Source: Desulfovibrio sp.
GTDB taxonomy: Bacteria; Desulfobacterota; Desulfovibrionia; Desulfovibrionales; Desulfovibrionaceae
Assembly (NCBI RefSeq): GCF_014803725.1
Contig: NZ_JAAVBE010000020.1
Span: 1 to 33,662, forward strand
DNA length: 33,662 nt
Reading direction: 5' to 3'
Both the position numbers and the translations under genes were made by a program. Shown here one piece after another: positions 7,836 to 15,149 of the stretch. Position 1 is the stretch's first letter. Each line of letters begins with the position of its first letter. The notes beneath the pieces were generated by a model, which saw nothing but the letters and a program-made list of their open reading frames with translations, searched no databases and was not told the DNA's origin.

Positions 7836-8573
7836 TCAGCGGACTGCCTGGCCCCGGCCCGGCCCCAGCGGGAAGAAGTCCTCGGCGGCCACGCTGAAGA
7901 TGATGCCCGAGCCCGGCTCTTCAAGGCAGGGCGCCGTGCGCACGGCCTCGAAGATGGCCGGGGCCGTCTCGTCGGGCGCGAGCACAAGCAGCACTTCCTT
8001 TTCCGGCACGATGGTGATGCCGAAAAAGCTGGCGTCGGCCTCGGTGCCGGTGCCGCGCGCCTTGAGGATGGTGCCGCCGCCCGCGCCCGCCGCCCTGGCC
8101 GCGGCCATGAGGTCGTCGGCGTAGCCCGCGTTGACGATGGCGAAAATGAGCTGCTGCCCGGCGGGCTTTTGCCCGGCTGTGTCGTGCATGGCCTCCCCCT
8201 GGGGACGCCCGCGCTCGGCGGGCTTTTCCGGCTTCGGCGCCGCTGTCGACAGGGCGCCGCGGACGATGGCGTTGACATTGAGAACGATGCCGATGCCCGT
8301 GGTCTTGCGGAAGACCTCCGGCGAGCTTCGCACCGCGGCGATGATTTCCTGCATGTCCGGCGCGGGCGCCAGCACGAAGACAAGGTCTTTTTCGGTATCG
8401 GCGAGGCAGAGCAACTGCAACAGGCGGCTCGCCGCGCAGCCGCGCCCGGTGAGGATGGTGCCGCCACGCGCGCCGGCCGCCCTCGCCACGCGCGCCACGC
8501 GGTCGCCAGCGCCGTGGCGCGTCACCACGATGAGCAGCCTGCCGTGGGCGAAGCTCGGAAAATCACTGGTCAT
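7836..8573 (-). CDS. Double PII-like regulatory protein
   Basis: 245 residues made of two PII-like domains in tandem. Domain 1 (about 10-105) has LLIVVTRHGAGDRVARVARAAGARGGTIL and domain 2 (about 137-235) has LIFAIVNAGYADDLMAAARAAGAGGGTIL. Each repeats the order beta strand, helix, GGTIL, then an EKD/EKEV-LVLAP strand and GIGIVLN or GSGIIFS. A linker with PKPEKPAERG joins them. Canonical PII T-loop features (the uridylylated Tyr) are not evident, so this is a divergent PII-like sensor. Its start overlaps the stop of the DUF1538 gene (ATGA), suggesting that it gates or senses for that transporter. Ligand unknown. Confidence 0.85.
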   Translation of the reverse strand: MTSDFPSFAHGRLLIVVTRHGAGDRVARVARAAGARGGTILTGRGCAASRLLQLLCLADTEKDLVFVLAPAPDMQEIIAAVRSSPEVFRKTTGIGIVLNVNAIVRGALSTAAPKPEKPAERGRPQGEAMHDTAGQKPAGQQLIFAIVNAGYADDLMAAARAAGAGGGTILKARGTGTEADASFFGITIVPEKEVLLVLAPDETAPAIFEAVRTAPCLEEPGSGIIFSVAAEDFFPLGPGRGQAVR

Positions 8574-10066
8574 GCGCCCTCCCCGCCAGTCGGGGCTGTG
8601 GGCCGGGGCGCGCCCGAAAGGCGCCGCGCCGCCCTGCCGTAAAGGATGCCGAGCGCCTGGATAGCGATGAGCGGCGTCATGGCGATGAGCGCGATAACGC
8701 CGAAGGCGTCGGTGATGGGATTGCCCCCGAGGCCGCCGGAGGCGCCCAGGGTGAAGGCGAGGATGAAGGTCGAGGCCATGGGCCCCGAGGCCACGCCGCC
8801 CGAGTCGAAGGCGATGGCCGTGAACATGGGCGGGCACAAAAAAGTCAGCCCCAGGGCCAGCGCATAGCCCGGGATGAGGAAGTACCAGAGCGAGAGCCCC
8901 CCGGCCACGCGGAACATGGCGAGCCCCACGGCCGAGGCCACGCCGATGCAGAGCGTGACGAGGATGACCCGGCTGCGCACGCTGCCGCCCGAGACCTCCT
9001 CCACCTGCGCGGTCAGCACCCACACCGCGGGCTCGGCGAGCACGGCCAGCGCGCCGAGCACCACGCCCGTGACCATGAGCATCCACGCGGGATGCGTCAC
9101 CGCGATGATCCGCCCGAGGGAAGTCCCGGCCGGGATGAAGCCGCCCTTGACGCCCACGAAGAAGCAGACCAGGCCGAGAAAGGTGTAAACGAGGCCCATG
9201 ATGACGCGCACCATGCGCATGCGCGTCATCCGGCGCAAGAGGAAGAGGCGGAACGCGGCGAAGAGCACGACGAGCGGCGCCAGCGCCATGCCCACTTCAG
9301 AGGCCGTGCCCGGCACGAGGGCGAGAAAATGGGCCGCGAGGCCGGCCGCGCCTTCTTCGGCCAGGGCCGGGGCGGCGGCGCCCGCGCCCCTGTGCAGCAT
9401 GCCCAGCAAAAGCACGGAGAGAATGGGGCCGATGGAGGCGAGCCCGATGAGCCCGAAGCTGTCGTCGCGCCCGTCGCCCCCGCGCACGGCGGCCACGCCC
9501 ACGCCGAGGGCCATGATGAAGGGCACGGTCATGGGCCCGGTGGTGGCGCCGCCGGCGTCGAAGGCCACCCCGAGAAAGGCCGGGGCAGTGAAGGCCGCGC
9601 AGGCGAAGATGACGCCGTAAAAGAGGAGCAGGAGCAGCCGGAGCGACACCTGGAAGACGATGCGGGCGAGCGCCACGGCCACGAAAAGCCCCACGCCCAC
9701 GGCGATCATGCCCACGAGCACGAGGTGCGAGATGCCCGGGTCCACCGCGGAGACCTGCTGGGCGAGCACATGCACGTCCGGCTCGGCCACGGTGATGAAG
9801 AAGCCGATGACAAAGCCCGCGCCGAGGAGGAGCGGCAGGTTGCGCCGCGAGGTGAGCGCCGAGCCCGCGCGGCTGCCCACCGGCACCACGCCGATCTCCG
9901 CGCCGAGCAAAAACACCGCCAGCCCCAGGATGAGCAGCACGCCCCCGGCGAGAAAGCGGCCAAGCTCGTCCCCGAGCGGCGCGGCCGTGAAATGGAGCAG
10001 CCAGACCACGCCCATGACGGGAATGACCGAAGTGGCCGCTTCTTTCAGTTTCTCGAGCAGGATCAT
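8570..10066 (-). CDS. DUF1538 integral membrane protein, two homologous halves
   Basis: 498 residues, about twelve membrane segments. The protein is an internal duplication: the signature GGATTGPMTVPFIMALG in the first half recurs as SGGVASGPMASTFILAFTLG in the second, each preceded by a FDAGG / FDSGG motif, and AEPDVHVLAQQV corresponds to AEPAVWVLTAQV. DUF1538 proteins are thought to be transporters but substrates are not established. The coupled PII-like gene supports a regulated transport role, as amtB-glnK pairs do for ammonium (analogy only). ATG 10066 has GAGGG upstream, and a good promoter lies 36 bp further. Confidence 0.9.
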   Translation of the reverse strand: MILLEKLKEAATSVIPVMGVVWLLHFTAAPLGDELGRFLAGGVLLILGLAVFLLGAEIGVVPVGSRAGSALTSRRNLPLLLGAGFVIGFFITVAEPDVHVLAQQVSAVDPGISHLVLVGMIAVGVGLFVAVALARIVFQVSLRLLLLLFYGVIFACAAFTAPAFLGVAFDAGGATTGPMTVPFIMALGVGVAAVRGGDGRDDSFGLIGLASIGPILSVLLLGMLHRGAGAAAPALAEEGAAGLAAHFLALVPGTASEVGMALAPLVVLFAAFRLFLLRRMTRMRMVRVIMGLVYTFLGLVCFFVGVKGGFIPAGTSLGRIIAVTHPAWMLMVTGVVLGALAVLAEPAVWVLTAQVEEVSGGSVRSRVILVTLCIGVASAVGLAMFRVAGGLSLWYFLIPGYALALGLTFLCPPMFTAIAFDSGGVASGPMASTFILAFTLGASGGLGGNPITDAFGVIALIAMTPLIAIQALGILYGRAARRLSGAPRPTAPTGGEGA

Positions 10067-10101
10067 GTGCCCTCACCCCGCGAAGCTTTTGTCGTCCTTG
10101 A

Positions 10102-10130
10102 TGTATAGGAAAAAGGATGCGCAGGGTCAA
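10102..10130 (-). promoter_or_regulatory. Sigma-70 promoter of the DUF1538-PII-MBOAT run
   Basis: On the minus strand TTGACC (10130-10125), a 17-bp spacer and TATACA (10107-10102): one mismatch to consensus in the -35 and two in the -10. Predicted start of transcription is near 10095, leaving a ~30-nt leader before ATG 10066. Confidence 0.7.
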
Positions 10131-10188
10131 GGCGCGGGCGGCTGTCCCAAGTTCTACAGTGATAATGGTCTAGAAGACCGTTGACAGC

Positions 10189-10402
10189 CCTTCCTTAAAT
10201 CCGTCTGGAGCGAAGCGGAAGACGGGGGCTAGTGCCGGAAGAATCCTAAAAAATAAGATTTTTTGGTTCCGGCAAGGAAGAAAAATAATTTCCGAAGGGA
10301 GTGTACTTAAGTACTCGACCGAGGAAATTTTTTTCTGACGCAGCCGGAACCAAAAAGGCTGTTTTTGACGGATACTTTCGGCATTACCCACTCAGCCCAG
10401 CC
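10189..10402 (+). repeat. Dispersed structured element, copy 3 (upstream of lepB)
   Basis: The clearest copy. P2: CCGTCT 10201-10206 / AGACGG 10220-10225, symmetric GGA/GGA internal loop and GCGAAGC mini-hairpin 10210-10216. P3: CCGGAAGAATC 10235-10245 / GATTTTTTGG 10257-10266. P4: 14-bp perfect stem 10260-10273 / 10343-10356. P5: 10279-10293 / 10323-10336 with a one-base bulge. P6: GAGTGTACTTAAGTACTC 10299-10316. P7: CAGCC 10341-10345 / GGCTG 10357-10361 plus T5. An outer pairing TCCGTC / GACGGA joins the two ends. P3 and P4 share bases, and P4 and P7 share bases, so they exclude one another. The rest of the 493-bp gap between 10067 and 10559 holds the leftward promoter and a short hairpin GGTCT-AGA-AGACC (about 10168-10180); I see no gene in it. 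Confidence 0.92.
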
Positions 10403-10559
10403 ACACCACCACTCGCACATACCAAAGCCTACGCTCTACCACGCGGAGTACCACCGCGCCGACGGCTCTGCTGCCCGCGCCGGCTTGCCATTCCGCCCCC
10501 GAGGGGGCATACTGCCGAATCCCCGCTCGCATGCGGGCTCCCACCCCCAAAGGACGCCC

Positions 10560-11186
10560 ATGAAGCCCATCACCCTCCAGCGCCGGCCGCGCGGCAAAAA
10601 GTCCCTGTGGCGCGAATATGCGGAAGCGCTCGCCGTGGCGCTCATCCTGGCCTTCGTCATCCGCACCTTCATCGTCCAGGCCTTCAAAATCCCGTCGGAA
10701 TCCATGGTGGGGACGCTCCTCGTGGGCGACCACCTGCTCGCCAGCAAGTTCGCCTACGGCGTCAAGATCCCCTTCACCGACACCTATCTCTACGAGGGCG
10801 ACGAGCCCGCGCGCGGCGACATCATCATCTTCCGCTATCCCAACGACAAAAGCGTGGACTATATCAAGCGCATCATCGGCGTGCCCGGCGACGTCATCGA
10901 GGTGCGCGACAAGCAGCTCTACCGCAACGGGCAGCCCGTGAAGGAGAGCTACATCCGCCACAGCGACCCCACCGGCCGCGAGCCCGTGCGCGACAACTAC
11001 GCGCCCGTGACCGTGCCGCCGGGCAAGTACTTCGTCATGGGCGACAACCGCGACAATTCGCTGGACTCACGCTTCTGGGGCTTTGTGGACAAGAGCGACA
11101 TCAAGGCCAAGGCCTGGCGCATCTACTGGTCCTGGGGCGGGCTTGACGACATCCGCTGGTCGCGCATCGGCCAGAAGCTCCTCTAA
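10560..11186 (+). CDS. lepB: Signal peptidase I
   Basis: 208 residues, a usual length for a type I signal peptidase. One N-terminal membrane helix (AEALAVALILAFVIRTFIV) leads into the catalytic motif IPSESM with nucleophile Ser48. The general base Lys103 is in DYIKRIIGVPGD, and GDNRDNSLDSR lies at 161-171. The enzyme removes signal peptides from secreted proteins on the periplasmic face. ATG 10560 is chosen for AAAGGA 6 nt upstream; an in-frame extension would begin in the repeat element. It is 15 bp ahead of the ComM-like gene, so they are probably co-transcribed. Confidence 0.96.
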   Translation: MKPITLQRRPRGKKSLWREYAEALAVALILAFVIRTFIVQAFKIPSESMVGTLLVGDHLLASKFAYGVKIPFTDTYLYEGDEPARGDIIIFRYPNDKSVDYIKRIIGVPGDVIEVRDKQLYRNGQPVKESYIRHSDPTGREPVRDNYAPVTVPPGKYFVMGDNRDNSLDSRFWGFVDKSDIKAKAWRIYWSWGGLDDIRWSRIGQKLL

Positions 11187-11201
11187 GGGCCGGCGGCGCG
11201 C

Positions 11202-12779
11202 GTGATCGTCCGCCTCTTGAGCGGCGCCCTTTCCGGGGTGGACGCCTTCCCCGTGGAAGTGGAGGTGGACTACGCCCGCCAAGGGCTCCCCGGCTTCAGT
11301 CTCGTGGGGCTCCCCGAGACCGAGGTGCGCGAGGCGCGCGACCGCGTGTTCGCCGCGCTTCGGGCCAGCGGCTTCAAGCTGGCGCCCGCCCGCGTCACCG
11401 TCAACCTCGCCCCGGCCGGGCAGCGCAAGTCCGGCGCGGGCTATGACCTGCCGCTGGCGCTCGGCCTGCTCGCCGCCGCCGGGCTCGTCCCGGCCGAACG
11501 CGCGGAACGCCTCGTCTTCACGGGCGAGCTCTCCCTCTCGGGCGGGCTTCGGCCCGTGCGCGGCGTGCTGCCGCTGGCCCTGCTCACGCGGGAGCTCCAT
11601 GCCCAAGGCCGCGCCGACGGCCTCGTGGTGCCGCCAGCCAATGCCGCCGAGGCCGGCGTGGTCGCAGGTCTTCCGGTCATCGCGCCGCCAAGCCTCGCGG
11701 CCTGCGCGGCCTTTCTCGCCGGGGAGGACGCGCCCGAACTTCCTCGCCGGGCCGAGCCAGCAGCCCCGGCCGCCGCTCCCGTGCCGGACTTCGCCGAGGT
11801 CAAGGGGCAGGAGGCGGCCAAGCGCGCCCTTGAGATCGCCGCGGCCGGCGGCCACAATATCCTGCTCGTGGGGCCGCCTGGCAGCGGCAAGACCATGCTC
11901 GCCCGGCGCCTCCCGGGCATTTTGCCGCCGCTCTCCTTTGAGGAGGCGCTGGACGTGACGCGCATCCTGAGCGTGGCCGGCAAGCTCGCGCCGGATTCGG
12001 GCCTCGTCACCGGGCGCCCCTTCCGCGCGCCGCACCATACCGTCTCGGACGTGGCCCTCGTGGGAGGCGGGCGCACGCCGCGCCCCGGCGAGGTGAGCCT
12101 CGCGCACCGGGGCGTGCTCTTCCTTGACGAGCTCCCCGAATTTCCGCGCGCCGCGCTGGAGGCCCTGCGCCAGCCGCTGGAAGACGGCGGCGTCACGGTG
12201 TCGCGCGCCGCGGGGAGCGTGACCTATCCCGCGCGCTTCATCCTCGTGGCGGCCATGAATCCCTGCCCCTGCGGCCATTATGGCGACAGCGTCCATGCCT
12301 GCACCTGCCGCCCCGAGGAGGTGGCGCGCTACAGGCGCAAGCTCTCCGGGCCGCTGCTCGACCGCATCGACCTGCATGTGGACGCGCCGCAGGTGAGCTA
12401 TGCGGAGTTCCGCCCGGGCAGCGCCAGCGTGCCCGAACGCTGGAGCAGCGCGGCCATGCGCGGGCGCGTGCTCGCCGCCCGGGCGACGCAGGCGGCGCGG
12501 GCTTCCGCTGAAGGCGACGCCCCCGCGGCTCCCGCGCTCAACGCCACCCTTTCCGGGCGCGCGCTGGAATGCCACTGTGCCCTGGACGCGGCCGGCCATG
12601 CCCTCATGGAGGCGGCCATGGACCGCCTCGGCCTCTCGGCCCGCGCCTGCACGCGCATTCTGCGCGTGGCCCGCACCATCGCCGACCTCGAGGGCGCCCC
12701 CGCCATCGGCGAGGCCCACCTTGCCGAGGCCGTGGGCCTGCGCATCCTCGACCGCCAGGGCGGGCGCGCCGGGCATTAG
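11202..12779 (+). CDS. comM: YifB/ComM family Mg-chelatase-like AAA+ ATPase
   Basis: 525 residues. The N-terminal Lon-protease-like fold (about 1-175, GLPGFSLVGLPETEVREARDR) is followed by a Pro/Ala linker and the AAA+ module: Walker A GPPGSGKT at 224-231, Walker B GVLFLDELPEF near 304-314, then NPCPCGHYGD and CTC, a cysteine cluster typical of the family, and LLDRIDLHVDAPQV. The C-terminal helical domain ends near GLRILDRQGG. ComM is a hexameric helicase that promotes branch migration in natural transformation; whether this host is transformable is unknown. The start is GTG 11202. No membrane segments. Confidence 0.94.
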   Translation: MIVRLLSGALSGVDAFPVEVEVDYARQGLPGFSLVGLPETEVREARDRVFAALRASGFKLAPARVTVNLAPAGQRKSGAGYDLPLALGLLAAAGLVPAERAERLVFTGELSLSGGLRPVRGVLPLALLTRELHAQGRADGLVVPPANAAEAGVVAGLPVIAPPSLAACAAFLAGEDAPELPRRAEPAAPAAAPVPDFAEVKGQEAAKRALEIAAAGGHNILLVGPPGSGKTMLARRLPGILPPLSFEEALDVTRILSVAGKLAPDSGLVTGRPFRAPHHTVSDVALVGGGRTPRPGEVSLAHRGVLFLDELPEFPRAALEALRQPLEDGGVTVSRAAGSVTYPARFILVAAMNPCPCGHYGDSVHACTCRPEEVARYRRKLSGPLLDRIDLHVDAPQVSYAEFRPGSASVPERWSSAAMRGRVLAARATQAARASAEGDAPAAPALNATLSGRALECHCALDAAGHALMEAAMDRLGLSARACTRILRVARTIADLEGAPAIGEAHLAEAVGLRILDRQGGRAGH

Positions 12780-12810
12780 GCCTCCCTCACCTCCCCGCCC
12801 GGGCTTCTGC

Positions 12811-12839
12811 GCCGGGGCGCTTGCACCGCGGCTTTTTTT
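12811..12839 (+). terminator. Intrinsic terminator after the ComM-like gene
   Basis: GCCGgGG pairs with CCgCGGC around a GCGCTTGCA loop, followed by seven T. It lies 32 bp after the comM stop and separates it from rex. Confidence 0.5.
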
Positions 12840-12841
12840 CA

Positions 12842-12854
12842 CGTATCGCATACG
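12842..12854 (+). promoter_or_regulatory. Small dyad ahead of rex
   Basis: CGTAT-CGC-ATACG is a perfect 5-bp inverted repeat 60 bp upstream of rex. It does not match the known Rex operator (TTGTGAA-N-TTCACAA), so autoregulation by this site is only a possibility. Confidence 0.25.
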
Positions 12855-12913
12855 CTGACGGGGCGCGCTCGGCACCCGGCGCTCCGCCAGACTTACGCCT
12901 CAAGGAAAGGATC

Positions 12914-13561
12914 ATGACTACCGCCCCCAAGAGCAAACATATCCCCCGCGCCACCATCCAGCGGCTCGCCATCTATGTGCAGGTTCTGGAAAACCTTGCC
13001 CGCGACGGCGTGGAGGTGGTGTCCTCCAATCCCCTCGCCGAGGCCTGCGGCGTCAACGGCTCGCAGGTGCGCAAGGACCTCGCCTATTTCGGCGAGTTCG
13101 GCGTGCGCGGCGTGGGCTACCGCGTGGACGTGCTCATCGCGGCCATCAAGAACGCCCTCGGCGTCAACCGCGAGTGGCGCATGGCCCTCGTGGGCGCGGG
13201 CAATCTCGGGCGCGCCATCCTCAACCACGGAGATTTCCGCGCGCGCGGCTTCAATATCGTGGGCGTTTTCGACTGCGACCCCTTCAAGATCGGCGAGATC
13301 ATGCACGGCCTCGAAGTGCGCTGCACCGACGATTTGCCCGCGTGCGCGCCCGAGCTCGACATCCAGATGGGCATCATCACCACCCCGCCGGAACGCGCCC
13401 AGCGCGCGGCCAACCACATCGTGGAGGCGGGCATCACCTCCATCCTCACCTTCGCGCCGGCGCGCATCAAGGTGCCCGAGCATGTGCACGTGGAATATGT
13501 GGACTTTTTCCACCACCTCTATGCCCTCGCCTTTGCCCAGACCCAGGGGGGCCGCGCCTAG
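12914..13561 (+). CDS. rex: Redox-sensing transcriptional repressor Rex
   Basis: 215 residues. The N-terminal winged helix (about 10-80) contains NPLAEACGVNGSQVRKDLAY and FGEFGVRGVGY, the DNA-recognition signature. The Rossmann domain follows with VGAGNLGRAIL binding NAD(H), a FDCDPFKIG strand-2 acidic end, and ITTPPERAQ. The C-terminal helix YVDFFHHLYALAF swaps between dimer subunits. Rex releases DNA when NADH/NAD+ rises; in sulfate reducers it controls energy-metabolism genes. ATG 12914 has AAGGAAAGG upstream. The stop codon overlaps the GTG of the next gene by one base. Confidence 0.96.
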   Translation: MTTAPKSKHIPRATIQRLAIYVQVLENLARDGVEVVSSNPLAEACGVNGSQVRKDLAYFGEFGVRGVGYRVDVLIAAIKNALGVNREWRMALVGAGNLGRAILNHGDFRARGFNIVGVFDCDPFKIGEIMHGLEVRCTDDLPACAPELDIQMGIITTPPERAQRAANHIVEAGITSILTFAPARIKVPEHVHVEYVDFFHHLYALAFAQTQGGRA

Positions 13562-14406
13562 TGGGCGCGTGGAGGCCCGCCGGAGCGGGCCTTGCCGACG
13601 CCCTCGCCTTTCTGAGCCGCTTCGCCCTGCCGCGTACGGGCGCCACCACGCCGGGCCCCAACGCGCCCGGGCTTGACCGCGCCCTCGCCTGGTTCGGGCC
13701 TGCGGGCCTCGTGCTCGGTTGTATCTGGACACTCCCGGCGCTCGCGCTGCCTGAACTTTTCGCCTGGGGGGTGGGGACGGCCAGCCCCTCCCCGCAATGG
13801 CCGCAGGCCCTGCTCGCCGGCTGGATCTGGCTCTTCCTCTCGGTATGGACGACCTTCGGGCTGCACTGGGACGGCACGGCGGATTTGGGCGACGCCGAGG
13901 GCAGCGGCGCCACGGGCGAGCGCTTCCGCCAAATCCTCGCCGACAGCCGGCTCGGTGCCTTCGGGGCCCTGCGCCTGCTCCTCGTGTTCGGCGGCGAGTG
14001 GTGCTGCGTGAGCTGGCACGCTGCCCGCGTGTTCGCGGCACAGTCCCCCGCGGAAGCGGCTGCCCTCGCGCTTCCGCTGGCGCTGGCCCCTGCCTGGGGC
14101 AGGGGCGCTGCCGTGCTGCTCGCGCACATGGGGCCGCCCCGCCAAGGGCCCGGGCTCGGCGCCTTGGCCTGCGCCGCCGCGAGGCCCGGGCTACACGCGC
14201 TCTACCGCATTGCCGGCCTGGCCGTCTGCGCGGGCCTCGTGATGCTCGGGCTGCCGCTCTGGCGCGCGGGCCTTTTGCTGGTGGCGCAGATGCTCCTCCT
14301 GCGCCGCGTGACAGGTCTCGCCCGGCGCGAGGGCGGCCTTTCCGGCGATTTTTTCGGCGCCGCCATCGAGGAAGGCACCCTGTGCTTCCTGCTCTTCACC
14401 CTCTAG
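13561..14406 (+). CDS. cobS: Adenosylcobinamide-GDP ribazoletransferase (cobalamin synthase)
   Basis: 281 residues, membrane protein. The diagnostic motif is GLHWDGTADLGDAEGS, corresponding to the H-x-DG-x-AD-x-x-D signature of CobS, followed by FRQILADSRLGAFGALRLLL. Several hydrophobic helices follow and the end is SGDFFGAAIEEGTLCFLLF. It joins adenosylcobinamide-GDP to the lower ligand to form adenosylcobalamin (phosphate). Start GTG 13561 sits inside the rex stop (TAGTG), so translation is coupled. The motif is more divergent than in E. coli but ordered correctly. No other cobalamin genes are in this window. Confidence 0.9.
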   Translation: MGAWRPAGAGLADALAFLSRFALPRTGATTPGPNAPGLDRALAWFGPAGLVLGCIWTLPALALPELFAWGVGTASPSPQWPQALLAGWIWLFLSVWTTFGLHWDGTADLGDAEGSGATGERFRQILADSRLGAFGALRLLLVFGGEWCCVSWHAARVFAAQSPAEAAALALPLALAPAWGRGAAVLLAHMGPPRQGPGLGALACAAARPGLHALYRIAGLAVCAGLVMLGLPLWRAGLLLVAQMLLLRRVTGLARREGGLSGDFFGAAIEEGTLCFLLFTL

Positions 14407-14435
14407 CCGCTCCCCCCCAGCACAAGGAGAAACCC

Positions 14436-15035
14436 ATGCCCGTAAGCCCCCGCGATTTTCAGGCCCTTGTCCGTGAGGCGCGCACCTGCCGCCGCTTTGT
14501 GGAAGATGCGCCCCTCAGCATGGCCGACCTCGAATGGCTCGTGGACTGCGCCCGCGTGACGCCCTCGGCCCGCAACGCGCAGGTCCTGCGCTTCATCCTC
14601 GTGACACACGGCCCGACCTGCGACGAGCTCTTCAGGCTCACGCGCTGGGCCGGCGCCCTCAAGGACGCGGGCACGCCCAGGCTCGGCGAGCGGCCCACGG
14701 CCTTCATCGCCATTCTGGCCCCCGCCGAGGGCGCCAAGCTCGCGCCCTATGACGCGGGCATCGCGAGCGAGACCATCCAGCTCGCCGCCACCACCCAAGG
14801 CTGGGGCTGCTGCATCATCTATTCGGTGGATCGCGCGGCCGCGGCGCCGCTGCTCAAGGTGCCGGCGGGCATGGACATCCCGCTGGTGCTCGGCCTCGGG
14901 GTGGCGAAAGAGGAGCGCGTCATCGCCGAAATGCCCGCGGACGGCTCCTTCAACTACTGGCGCGACGCCCAGGGCGTGCACCATGTGCCCAAGCGCAGCC
15001 TTGAGGAGCTTGTCGTCGGCCGCTTCGGCGCCTGA
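14436..15035 (+). CDS. Nitroreductase family FMN oxidoreductase
   Basis: 199 residues. The FMN-binding N-terminus RTCRRFVEDAPLSMADLEWLVDCARVTPSARNAQ is characteristic (given here as its key parts: RxxRRF near residue 12 and TPSARNAQ near 48-55). The middle IASETIQLAATTQGWGCCII and the C-terminal FNYWRDAQG complete the fold. These flavoproteins reduce nitro or quinone compounds with NAD(P)H; the true substrate is unknown. ATG 14436 is preceded by AAGGAG with a 7-nt gap. It follows cobS by 29 bp and may share its transcript. Confidence 0.9.
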   Translation: MPVSPRDFQALVREARTCRRFVEDAPLSMADLEWLVDCARVTPSARNAQVLRFILVTHGPTCDELFRLTRWAGALKDAGTPRLGERPTAFIAILAPAEGAKLAPYDAGIASETIQLAATTQGWGCCIIYSVDRAAAAPLLKVPAGMDIPLVLGLGVAKEERVIAEMPADGSFNYWRDAQGVHHVPKRSLEELVVGRFGA

Positions 15036-15063
15036 ACCCGCACCCCCACCGCGCAAAAAGACT

Positions 15064-15094
15064 TTGAGGATGCCGGATTTTCTGGTATCCTCAA
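15064..15094 (+). promoter_or_regulatory. Promoter and overlapping dyad ahead of pyrH
   Basis: TTGAGG (15064-15069), 16 bp, then TATCCT (15086-15091) preceded by TG, an extended -10. An 11-bp inverted repeat TTGAGGATGCC / GGTATCCTCAA (one G.T mismatch) spans exactly -35 to -10, so it could be an operator for the operon, or a weak terminator for the nitroreductase gene. There is no T tract, which favours the promoter reading. Confidence 0.45.
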
Positions 15095-15149
15095 CGCGTT
15101 GCGGCAAGGGCCGGCCCGGGAACCAGCCACCTCCAATCAAGGCGGAGCC

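Noticed and set aside
6152-7897. A 581-codon plus-strand open frame opposite the MBOAT gene
   Set aside because: High GC keeps antisense frames open. The composition is Glu/Arg/Gly/Pro-rich shadow sequence with no motif, while the minus strand has a clear MBOAT protein.
10168-10180. Short hairpin GGTCT-AGA-AGACC upstream of repeat copy 3
   Set aside because: Not found beside the other copies and too short to call a terminator or operator.
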